From Tuctoria greenei (lineage: Eukaryota; Streptophyta; Magnoliopsida; Poales; Poaceae), in contig JAYESD010000009.1 in NCBI GenBank assembly GCA_036927565.1, positions 151,674,929 to 151,738,928 of the forward strand: a stretch of DNA of 64,000 nt, read 5' to 3'. Below are positions 20,164 through 30,028 of this stretch, one piece after another (the first letter of the stretch is position 1; each line of letters begins with the position of its first letter). The position numbers and the translations under genes are program-made. The notes beneath the pieces are model-generated. The model searched no databases, was not told the origin of the DNA, and saw only the letters and a program-made list of their open reading frames with translations.

Positions 20164-21626
20164 TGTAAGGATCGAAACGCCCAAGAGGGGGGGGTGAATT
20201 GGGCTTTTTCAAATTTTAAGGCAATTTAAAAACTTTAATTGTTAAGCCCAATTCCCTATGCAAGTCAACTACGCAATCAAGAGAGTTAAGTGCGGAATAG
20301 TAAAACGTAATAGTAAAGGGGTAGGGAGAGGAATGCAAAAGCTCGAAGACGCGGAGACACGGCGATTTTTCCCGTGGTTCGGTAAGATCACTAGGATCTT
20401 CCTACATCCACGTTGTGGCACCCACCAAAGGGTATTGCCACTCCCAAGTCACCAAGACGAGGGAATCCACTAACTTTCTCCGTTCGCCATCTCCGGCAAG
20501 GTGGAGCTCAAACCTTGTACAACTTCGATGCTCCGGGCTTCCACAATTTGTCTCGGCAAGCTCCGGATCAATCTCTCTACTCTCCTCTTGATACAAGATG
20601 AATGCAATCACCAAGAATGCACTCCCTCACGGCTCTCACTGGTCTAGAGACTCCACTCACCCAGAGAGGACGCACACGAGCTTCTCTCTAGCTAGATCTA
20701 GCCTATATCTTGAGGTGTAGATGGACGGAAAGGGTGTGTAAATGATTGTTCTAGGTCTTGGACACTTGAGGATGTGTAGGCATGCTCTGGTTGTCAAGTG
20801 TTGTCGAAATGACTGGTGGAAGGGGGTTAAATAGCCAGCCCAACTGAATTAGCCGTTGAAAAAGTTGGCTGATTACTTTTTCTGTGTACATCAGATGATC
20901 CGATGACCACCTTTTCTGAGCATCGGTGTAATTAGATTAGCTGACGTCACTGTGTCAGAAGTGACCGTTATTCGACCGATGCTACCCCTTTTCAATCATC
21001 GGATGATCCGGTGAGTTTTGTCTTCAGATTTGGTCCAGAAATAATGTTTCTGTTGAATTAGACCGATGTATACTTTGCTCTGCATCGGATGATCCGGTGA
21101 GTGTTTCTCCAGAATTGTTGAGACAAATTAATCTTTCTGTTGAACTTCACCGATGTCCACTTGTCTCTATCATCGGATGATCCGGTGTGCACTTCATTCT
21201 GAGGTCTTCTTCTTCTGTCGAGCCCCAATCGACCGATGTGTGCATTTTCCAGACCATCGGACGATCCGGTGAGTGTAATTTGTTTGCTTCGCGTTGAACT
21301 TTTAGAAGCTTCTCGAGTGACCTCTTTGACACTTGTTGCAAATAATGTTCTGATGAATATTGATCTTCTTGTGTTGCCAATTTTGATAGAGTAGAGTTGT
21401 TGTGTGAGTTCTTCATTTAGCCTTCATGAGAATTGAATAACCCCCTTAGAATAGGTCATTTGAGGGGTCTCCATTCGTATCCAATGAGTGGTAGATGATT
21501 TGAATAGATAGTCTTTAACGCTTGATGTGATATAGGTGAAACCTTGCATCCACAAACTCATTAGTAATTACGAATGGTTGTCATTCATCACCAAAATCAT
21601 ACCTCACGGGGGCCTAGATGCTTTCA
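20164..21626 (-). repeat. 5' LTR of element D
   Basis: On the minus strand it starts TGAAAGCATCTAGG at 21626 and ends ...CCTTACA at 20164 (1463 bp). The plus-oriented LTR at 62260-63668 is the same family, starting TGAAAGCATCTAGGCCCCC. It carries the palindromic array at 20893-21271. Confidence 0.9.
20893..21271. repeat. Paired CATCGG/CCGATG palindromes in the D LTR
   Basis: Full sites of form CATCGGATGATCCGGTG lie at 20997-21013, 21083-21099, 21171-21187 and 21255-21271. Each is preceded by a CCGATG half-site, at 20976, 21062, 21150 and 21233. The half-site to full-site distances are 21, about 21, 21 and 22 bp. Confidence 0.85.
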
Positions 21627-21666
21627 GCCATTCTTCTAAGTGCTTCTTGTGGAGAGTCTTCTTGAT

Positions 21667-22980
21667 CTAGCACACTTTGATCAACTTGCTCCACTTGGGA
21701 GCCATTAGTTTCATCAAACACCACGCGCGTGCTATTTCAACAATTCCGGAGGTTTTGTTGAAGACACGGTAGGCGTGGGTGTTTGAGTCATAGCCAAGCA
21801 AGAAACCCTCATCGGACTTTGAAGCAAACTTCGAAGTCCTAGGCTTCTTGTTGAGAATATAGCACTTGCTCCCAAAAACACGAAAATAAGAGATATTGGG
21901 TTTCTTACCAACTAGAAGCTCATAGGGAGTCTTCTTGAGGAGGCGGTGGAGGTATAATCGGTTGACGGCGTGGCAAGCGGTGTTAACCGTCTCCGCCCAA
22001 AACTGATCCGATGTCTTGTACTCATCAAGTATTGTCCTTGACATCTCGATGAGTGTTCTATTCTTCCGTTCCGCCACCCCATTTTGTTGAGGGGAGTATG
22101 GAGCTGAAAATTCATGCTTGATGCCCTCCTCATCCAAGAATCCTTCCACTTGAGTGTTTTTGAACTCGGTGCCGTTGTCACTTCTTATAGCTTTGATTCT
22201 TGAGGCGAACTCATTTTGAGCTCTCCTCAAGAACCTCTTGAGGACACCATAGGTTTCACTCTTATCATGCAAGAAAAACACCCAAGTGAAACGAGAAAAG
22301 TCATCAACAATAACAAGACCATATTTGTTACCGCCAATGCTTATGTAGGTTATTGACCCGAAAAGGTCCATGTGTAGTAGCTCCAACGGTCTTGTTGTCG
22401 TCATAATGTTCTTGGAGGGGTGTTGAGCTCCCACTTGCTTCCCCGCTTGGCAAGCACTACATGGCCTGTCTTTTTCGAAGACAACATTCTTCAATCCATG
22501 GATGTGCTCGCCCTTAAGAAGCTTTTGTAAGTTCCTCATGCCAACATGGGCCAGCCGTCTATGCCAAAGCCATCCCATGTTGGTTTTCGCCATTAAGCAT
22601 GTGTCAAGTTGAGCTTTATCCGAGGAAAAATCCACAAGATAAAGCTTTCCCTTGAGCACACCCTTAAAAGCGATTGAGTTGTCACTTCTTCTAAGGACGC
22701 TCACACCCTCATTAGTGAAGACACAATTATAACCCTTGTCACATAGTTGTGATATGAACAAGAGGTTATAGTCTAAAGAATCAATGTGTAGAACGCTAGA
22801 AAGAGTGTGTTGAGGGGATATGACAATTTTACCGGAGCCAAGGATTTTTCCTCGGCTATTGTCTCCAAAGAGGATTCCTTCATTTGGATCATCATGTTCT
22901 TCATAATCCTCGAACACCGTCCTCTCTCCGGTCATGTGGTTTGTGCACCCACTATCGAGCACCCATTTGGATCCACCGGA
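21667..22980 (-). pseudogene. Copia protease and integrase of element C, truncated
   Basis: It begins after the gag stop in a different frame with LDSGCTNHMTGE (protease), then the GAG-pre-integrase LWHRRLAHVGMRNLQ, the integrase zinc region (CSACQAGKQVG) and catalytic core (LLHMDLFGS ... RSDNGTEF ... QQNGVAERKNRTL). A frameshift near 21720 ends the frame with unrelated residues, and the element is then interrupted by D. No RT remains. Confidence 0.85.
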
Positions 22981-23002
22981 GGAGTATGCCTACAAAACAA
23001 GA

Positions 23003-25282
23003 TTATGCCTTCCTTTTAAGTACCCAAGCAGAGTTGGGTCCTTTGATGTTAGTGGTAAGGCATTTGGGCACCCACACGCAAGGCTTGGGGCTCTTGCGGA
23101 GTGGCCCAACATATCTAGCATATACTTTGCCATATTTGTTCCTCATCAAAACATATGATGCATCGAAATCATGAAATAGAGGATGTGGTTCAGCTTTAGG
23201 CGTGTAAGTGCTAGTTGACGTGTTCTTCACAATTTTAGTTGGAGATGAGTTTCCTTTGACAAAGACAATCAAGTCTTTGCCATACTTGAAGGTTTTGGCA
23301 TTTTGCCTTCCACCTTTAGTATAACCAAGACCATCCTTGACATTGGGAGGTCTTGTGTTGGTGTATGCACTTCGTGCATACGCCACCTTCTCTTTGTCAA
23401 AGATTCCACCCTTAGGTGCTTGCTTGTCTTGAGTCAACTTAAGCTCATCCTTTAATTTAAGAATCAAGTTAGAACATTTGCAAGTTGATATTGCTTTGGA
23501 TGCAACTTTTGAGGAGGATGAGCTTGTGGAGGAAGAGGCTACATTAGTCTTAAGGGACTCAACTCGAGTCTCAAGGATCTTGTTAACTTTTGTCAAGTTG
23601 CCAAGTTCGTCCTTGAGCTCAATGGTTGTCTCCTCAAGACTTGAGCATGTTTTTTTGCTTAGGGCAAGTTCATGCTCTAATGCCTTGCTCTTCTCTCTCT
23701 CAAGCTCAAGGAGCTCAATGAGCTCTTTACATCTTTCCTTTTCTTGAATAAGCAAGTCCTCTTGCCTATCTAAGAGCTCCTCCTTCTCAAAAATCTCATC
23801 CGAAAGCAATTTCATTCTTCGTAATGTGCTCTTGCTTATATCCTTAAACATGTGTTCATTTTCGCTAGCACTATCAAAATCATCATGGGAGGATATGGAA
23901 GAGGATGAGTTAGAATTTACCTTTCTTCTTCCCTATTTTGCCATGAGGCAAGTTGGCTTATAGTCGTGGAGATTTGGGAAGAGCTTGCTTCCCTTGGAGC
24001 TCCTCTCAATGGCTATGGTTGCCATCTTCTCTTCATCTTCGGACGAGGAGGACTCATCGTTAGAGTCTCACTCCTTACCTAAGTGAGCATGACCGGAGGG
24101 CCTCTTCTTCTTGTAGAACTTCTTCTCTTGTGGCTTGCCCTCCTTCTTCTTCTTGCCATCTTCATGTGGACAATCTACCATGAAGTGCCCGTACTCGCCA
24201 CAATTGTAGCAAGCCCTCTTGTTTTTGGGCCTTGCCTTTTCTTTGCCTTTGCCCTCATGCTTGTATCCTCCTTTTCTTCTCCTCATCATCCTCTTGAAGT
24301 TGTTGATGAAGAAGGCCTCTTCCTCATCGGTGTCAAGGCTCTCCTCATCATCTTTTGTTTGCTCTTTTGAGGAGCATGTTGCTTTGAGTGCAACATTCTT
24401 CATCTTCGAGGCAGTGAACCTTTGAAGGTCATTGTAGAAGAGCGCCTCCTTTTCCATGATCTCGTGATTGATGATCCTTCCAAGGACCTCCTCCGGGGTC
24501 ATTTTGGCAAACCCCGGACTTTCTCGGATCATGGAGCAAAGAGAGACGTTCCTCAGCATGAATGCCCGAATCATTCTCTTCACCACCTCGTGGTCCGTCC
24601 ACTTGGTACAGCCGTAAGATCTACTCTTGTTGATGAGTATCTTTAGGCGGTTGTACATTTCTTGGGGAGATTCACCATCCATAATGGCAAACCTCCCGAG
24701 CTCTCCTTCAATGAGCTCAATCTTTGCTTCCTTGACGACTCGGTTGCCTTCACGAGCCATCTTGAGAGTGTCCCAAATGTCTTTGGCCACCTCAAGTCCA
24801 TCCACTCGGTTGAACTCATCTCTTGAGAGAGATGAGATGATCACTCTGGCCGCTTGGGCATTGCGGTGAAGGAGCACGGCTTGCTCCGGAGTGATATCTT
24901 CTTCATTCTTAGGGATGTGCACCCCGGTCAACACAATTTTCCATAGTGAGGGATTGAGTGACACAAGGTGGATCTTCATGTTGTGTTTCCACATCCCGTA
25001 GTCGGTTCCATCGAATTGGGGAGGCTTCCCCAATGGTATGTAGAGGTAGTGGTTGTTGGAAACAAGGCGCTCATAGTTGTAGCCTTGTTGGTTGTAGTTG
25101 ATTGTACCACTCGAAGTGGAGGTTGAGGTGTCAACTTTGGGAATCTTCAACTTCTCTCGAAGTTTCGCCTTGAGCTGGTGAACTTCTTCGTCATCCGTTG
25201 ATTTGTCTTGATAGAAGAGAATCTCTTCTGGAGTTGCTTGGATCTCACTTGTAGAGACTTCTTCGTACCCTACTCCGGCCAT
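23003..25282 (-). pseudogene. Copia gag of element C with internal stops
   Basis: Starts MAGVGYEEVSTSEIQ at 25282. A UBN2-like gag core follows (PPQFDGTDYGMWKHNMKIHL near residue 88), then basic segments and a CCHC knuckle CYNCGEYGHFMVDC. The frame stops at 24068 by a TGA in LGKE-stop-DSN, and another in-frame TAG follows near 23940. The C-terminal part (23851-23003, coiled coil, ending VLKRKA) is in the same family arrangement as the intact 759-aa gag of element E. This copy is therefore dead. Confidence 0.85.
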
Positions 25283-25317
25283 CTTCTCTTCGAGTTGTTA
25301 GACTCTTTTGGGAGAGT

Positions 25318-25334
25318 CCTGCTCTGATACCAAT
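25318..25334 (-). other. Primer-binding site of element C
   Basis: The minus strand reads ATTGGTATCAGAGCAGG immediately inside the LTR, the initiator-Met-tRNA type site. Confidence 0.85.
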
Positions 25335-26958
25335 TGAAAGTTGCCTAGAGGGGGGGGGGGTGAATAGGCTAATCGACTTGAAATGACTTAATAAAATGAG
25401 ATTAATACAGAGGGGGCGGACTAGTCCGGTCCAGGGGCGGACTAGTCTGGTCCACCTACAGGGAAAAACCTAAAAAGGGTTTCTAACAGGTTTTAGTCCA
25501 ATTCTTGTGATGCAAAGTTTGTTAGAATAACTTAGTGAGCCTTAATAAGTTATATGGTAAGTATGAAGCTAAAGATCACAATGAAGCAAAGGTGATGAGC
25601 AAAACCGGTAAGGCTAACCCTAGAAGCAATATGTGATGAATGAAAGCTAAGAACACAAGTGACACGAGGATTTTATCCCAAGGTTCGATCCCACTCAAGG
25701 AATCTACGTCCTCGTTGAGGAGTCCACAAAGGACCGGGTTCAACAACCCTTCCCTCACCAAGTTTACCGCACGGGCCTAACTTGGTTCTCCACTATCACA
25801 AAGAATGAGTACAAGATTCGTTGGGGCTTCTCACAATCTGAGGCTCCCACCACAAATACAATCACGAATCACAAAGATTGACTCAAACCACAAATCACAA
25901 AGATTCACAAAGTGCAAGAGATCAAACCGAGAGCCAACGAGCGGTGTTCTTCCTCTTCTTCACCTCACTAAACCCTAATCCACACAAGAACTAGTTTTAG
26001 AGAGAATGTAGATAAGAAGGAGGTTTTTGGAGGCTCAAGGTTTCTGTGGCGGCGCTAGGGTTTCAATTTTCTCAAGAGTTGGTTCAAATGAACCCAGAGG
26101 TCCTCTATTTATAGAGGTCCCAAGCCCATACTGCTGACTTCAGCAGATGGGCGGACTAGTCCAGCCTACAGCCCGGACTAGTCTGGCCTAGGGGAACACT
26201 GACGTCCCTGACAACTGTCGCACTGCGCGGCAATCGTCACACTACCCGCCAAACTTCAAATTCAAACGGTCACTTCAACAACGGACTAGTCTGGCCCTTA
26301 CCGGACTAGTCCGATCTCACACAGAACCTTTTGTTCCGTGTGAAAACGGACTAGTCTGAAGACCACAGACTAGTCCGGCCTTCCCAGACATAGTCTCTGA
26401 AACACCGACTCCTCTCAAACCCGGACTAGTCCGGCTCCCAGGGCGGACTAGTCCGATCTCAGTCAGGACCTCTTGGTACAAGTCTCTGGTTTTGGGACTT
26501 AGTCCCCAAAACCCACTTCACGACTACCCGGACTAGTCCGTCCCAATATGGACTAGTCCGATCTCAGTAAGACCCTTCTGGTCCGGTCGAAAACGGACTT
26601 GGCCAGCCAGGGGCGGACTAGTCCGGCCACCTGCACGGACTAGTCCGGCCCTACTACCAGACTACTTCCAACTCTTTTCTCTCAATAGGTTTGACCTCTA
26701 AACCGCTTTGAGCTCCCAACTTGATCTCAATGCACTTTACACACACATCCTCACACAAATTTGGCTAGTCTAAACTCGACACACTAGAAACCCTAGTTTC
26801 TCCTTTTCGAGTTGACATCGCCGTTTCCATCTTTTTCCTTTTTGAGGGATTGTGCTTCCACTTAGTCCACACCTGTGCTTAAGATCACTGAGCTCATTAG
26901 CCACTTAATTGTCGTCATCAATCATCCAAAACCCACGGGGATCCTAGATGCACTTTCA
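25335..26958 (-). repeat. 5' LTR of element C
   Basis: 1624 bp; on the minus strand it starts TGAAAGTGCATCTAGG and ends GCAACTTTCA, giving TGAAAGT/ACTTTCA terminal inverted repeats. It is the same family as the solo LTR at 27249-29062 and the LTRs at 55544 and 61757. Confidence 0.9.
25417..26647. repeat. Paired CGGACTAGTCCG palindromes in the C LTR
   Basis: Perfect or one-to-two-mismatch copies start at 25417/25438, 26152/26174, 26282/26302, 26347/26366, 26422/26444, 26529/26549 and 26594/26614/26636. The two members of each pair start 19-22 bp apart, while pairs are tens to hundreds of bp apart. Flanks are not conserved, only the 12-mer and the spacing. Confidence 0.9.
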
Positions 26959-27243
26959 CATGCATATGCACGATAGTACAAGATATAAAAATGAATTTTG
27001 ACATGGGTGATTATTTGGGAACGAGCTGGGGTCAGCTGGCCACTGCGGATGGGTTCGCCTGCATTCGAGTGCTGCTCAAGGCGTCAATACTCACCTTCTT
27101 TCTTAAGAAAATAGCTCATGGTGTTCGGACCATGCTGGCTTTAAAAAAAACTTGGGTGATTTCTTTTAGAGTTGGACTTGAGACTTAGAGAAATTAATTT
27201 TCTTGATCTACGTTCCTGTGTTTCTATCTTATTTGTCAATGTT
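26959..27243. other. Sequence between element C and the solo LTR
   Basis: About 285 bp of mixed composition with no coding frame, TIR or other repeat that I recognise. It is older sequence into which both neighbours inserted. Confidence 0.5.
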
Positions 27244-27248
27244 ATAGT

Positions 27249-29062
27249 TGAAAGTGTATCTAGGCTAATCCCCATGAGTTTTTGAAGATTAATGACAACA
27301 CTTAAGGGACTAATGAGTATTACAAGTGTAAGTACATGTGATTGAAAGATGGACGACTTTGGATACACTCAAAAAGGAAAAAGAGGAGAAAAGAGCGAAA
27401 AACTCGAAGAGTGGAATTTAGGTTTTTAAATTCTTTGTGTCGAGTTTAGCCACATAGATTGAGTGCTTTAAATGTGTCGAAGTGTTGAGAATCTCCTTAG
27501 AGCTCATAGTCCAAGTCAGATTAGACTGAGAGATGAGTTGAGACAACCTTAAGAATAGGGCCGGAAATGTCCGGGCTGAAATGCTGGACAAGTCTGGCCA
27601 CATCGGATTGATTCGATATTAGGCGGACCAAGAGTTTCTGTGTGAGTTCAGACTTGTTCGTTTAGGGACTGACTAGTCCGAGGTGAGTGTGTTTGAGTCC
27701 TTCTGGGACTAAGTCCTGAAGAACCAGACTAGACCCCTCTGTTAGACTAGTCTATTTCTGACCTGAAAAGAAGTTTCTGTGTGAGATCGGACTAGTCCGT
27801 TCTGAGTAAGACTAGCCCGCTGCGGACTTAGAGGTAGCTGCTGGGACTAAGTCCTGGATGCCCGGACTTGTCCGTCCTCGGAGGCCGGACTAGTCCACTA
27901 GACCAGACTTGTCTGTTCTCAACTGGAACAAATGATTTTGTGTGAGATCGGACTATTTCGTTCTCGAACGGGCTAGTCCGTGGTGTTATCACCGTTTGAA
28001 TTTAAAAGGTGGTGGTGAACTTTGTGGTTGGTCAAAGGTGACATCACTGGTCCCCACAGGCCGTACTAGTCCGGAGTTTAAGACCAGACTAGTCCGCACT
28101 TTTTCTGGTGGCAAAGGCTATTTGTCGAGATCCCTATAAAAAGGGATTCCCCGACCCTCAAAAGGCACCTCTTGAACCCTAGCGCCTCCAAAGCTTTCCT
28201 AGAGCATTCCTAGCCCTCCCTCAACCATTACTGGAGTCCTAAGAGCGATTCTTGATGATTTGTGAGTCTTAGAAGAGAAGATAGAAGAGTTTGCTTGTCT
28301 TTGAGCTTTTGGTTGATTCTCTCGGTTTGATTCATTGATTTGAGTTCGTGTGGGTGTTGATTTATGATCTTTTCGAGTTGTAACCTTATGGTGATTACCC
28401 CCATGATTTAGTGGAAGAGCTGGTCGGCCTTCGCGGTGGCTAGGTGAGGAAAGGGTTGAGCAAAATCCGACCTTCCGTGAGCTCCTCATCGTGGATATAA
28501 GCTTCTTTGTGAAGCTAAACTAGGGATAAATCATGTATTTTGCACCCTTGATTTACCTTTCTCGTTCTTCGCCAGATCAAGTTAGGGTTCCACACGTTCT
28601 TCATCTTAATCTTGTGGTTTAGTGGAAGAGCCAACCGACCTTTGTGGTGGCTAGGTGGGGAAAGGGTTGAGCGAAATCCGACCTTCCATGGGCTCATCAA
28701 CGTAGATGTAGGCTTCTCTGTGAAGCTGAACCACGAGATAAATCTTGTGTCTTACTCCCTTGATTTACCTTTCTCGTTCTTCACTAGATCAAGTTAGGGT
28801 GTCACACGTTCTTCATCTTAATCTTGTGATTCGTTTTACCCTCGTGCATCTCTATTACTAGATTGTTAGGTTTGTATTATTCACATTTCATTAAGTAGAC
28901 CTCACAACATCGTATAAAAATCTCACATTTTGTCAAGTTTAACCTCCTGACAGGATTAGTCCGCCCCCAGGCCGGACTAGTCCATACTCTATCTATTAAT
29001 TAGCTTTTATTGAGTTAAATTTCAAGTTATTCGCCTATTCATCCTCCTCAAAGCAACTTTTA
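27249..29062 (+). mobile_element. Solo LTR of the C/E copia family
   Basis: Starts TGAAAGTGTATCTAGG and ends GCAACTTTTA (a mutated ACTTTCA end). It is flanked by perfect 5-bp target duplications ATAGT at 27244-27248 and 29063-29067, with no internal element sequence, so it is the product of LTR-LTR recombination. It carries CGGACTAGTCCG-type pairs, for example 27788/27808, 27863/27885, 27949/27969, 28062/28085 and 28952/28973. Its greater divergence than C or E indicates greater age. Confidence 0.9.
28411..28830 (+). repeat. 210-bp tandem duplication within the solo LTR
   Basis: The stretch starting GTGGAAGAGC at 28411 recurs at 28621 with many substitutions but matching order of motifs up to about 28830. 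It is not present in the other LTRs of the family, and explains most of the extra length of this copy. Confidence 0.8.
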
Positions 29063-29067
29063 ATAGT

Positions 29068-29530
29068 ATTGTTTTGACCTATACTTGCCATTCTACCCTA
29101 TGGCTTGTACAGCTTGGCAAAACAGCTATTACACATACTTAAATTCACATGATTTAAGCTAAAAGGCAATTGATTGAAGGCTTGCCGACAATGTGTACGA
29201 CAACATTATACGGTGCTACTGGATATCGTTTTCTAGGTTCTCACATCAACTTCTTCACATAAAAGATAATGTAGCTTTGATTTTTTCCTTGCGCCAATGG
29301 ACCTGATCTGCCCTGTTCGTGCCACTTAGCAACGACAATGGTCGCCAATGGGTCATCACAGTAATGTTTGCTCACTGACAATGCACAAAGGAACACAACG
29401 ATCTTGCATGTCATTAGATGTCAAACGAGAATCGCAGGATGCATAATCGGTAGATATATATTTTAATACCTATGTGCAATGCCAAGTCCTTACAGAGCAT
29501 TGTAATCTACATATAATCAGCTAGACCAAA
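29068..29530. other. Intergenic sequence 3' of the GON4-like gene
   Basis: No gene or repeat recognised. The right part may hold the end of the 3' UTR of the minus-strand gene that stops at 30029; I could not place a poly(A) site with confidence. Confidence 0.4.
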
Positions 29531-30028
29531 ATTTACAGGTGGCAAGCCAAGTACATTTCTCTATTCACACAATTACAGAAACTGAACGACATGCAACAAT
29601 CAGCAACCTGTATGGTTCAAGTTACATGGCATTATTACTGGCTAGAGTTACAGTTAACCTTTGTGGAATCACGGTACAAAATACCCACAAATCAGAGCAA
29701 TTCAGCTCAGGATTCCATTGCATGCACCATTGTTGCTCAACCTTATTCAATGGGCATGCTTTCTCATGCCAGCTCAGATACAGGCTGAGTTCCAAATTTT
29801 ACACACTTCAGTCTTGCTATCCAGTTGTATAATTCCCTCAGGTTGAATCTTTTCTACTCGCTGTTCTGTTCAAACGATAATCCAAGTGACCGTAGAGCTT
29901 CAATAGGTCCATCTCTTCAGCATGTGCTGCAACTCAACCTGAGCAACATCAGATCATATTGAGCCACTTGCACCATTCCATCATTGCTTTGGAAAAGGCA
30001 GAACAGGAACAAGAGGCCAGATAGACCT

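Larger units (their letters stand above)
11935..21626 (-). mobile_element. Copia-type LTR retrotransposon D (SIRE/Maximus-like), 5' part with post-pol ORF
   Basis: Minus-strand order: 5' LTR 21626-20164, primer-binding site, gag 20103-17978, pol 17963-14703, a spacer with palindromes and a GC-rich tract, then an extra ORF from 13405 that is cut by element B. Its remaining 3' end and 3' LTR are not between 11935 and 14703, so they should lie beyond A/B, left of the window. Long LTR, ATTGGTATCAGAGC primer site, long gag with coiled coil and an ORF after pol all fit the SIRE/Maximus lineage. D interrupts the pol of element C. Confidence 0.85.
21627..26958 (-). mobile_element. Copia-type LTR retrotransposon C (SIRE/Maximus-like), 5' part
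   Basis: Minus-strand order: 5' LTR 26958-25335, primer-binding site, gag 25282-23003, then protease and integrase 22980-21667. It is cut within pol by the outer end of element D at 21626. Reverse transcriptase, RNase H and the 3' LTR should be left of the window. Gag, integrase and LTR all match element E (55544 onwards). Confidence 0.85.

Noticed and set aside
25417..26647. Palindrome arrays as a CRISPR-like array
   Set aside because: Repeats are 12-17 bp, pairs are phased but between-pair distances are irregular, they lie within LTRs, and the genome is a plant nuclear one.
28997..29060. Second solo LTR or internal element sequence after the solo LTR
   Set aside because: The perfect ATAGT duplication at 29063-29067 closes the insertion, and nothing to its right matches copia internal sequence.
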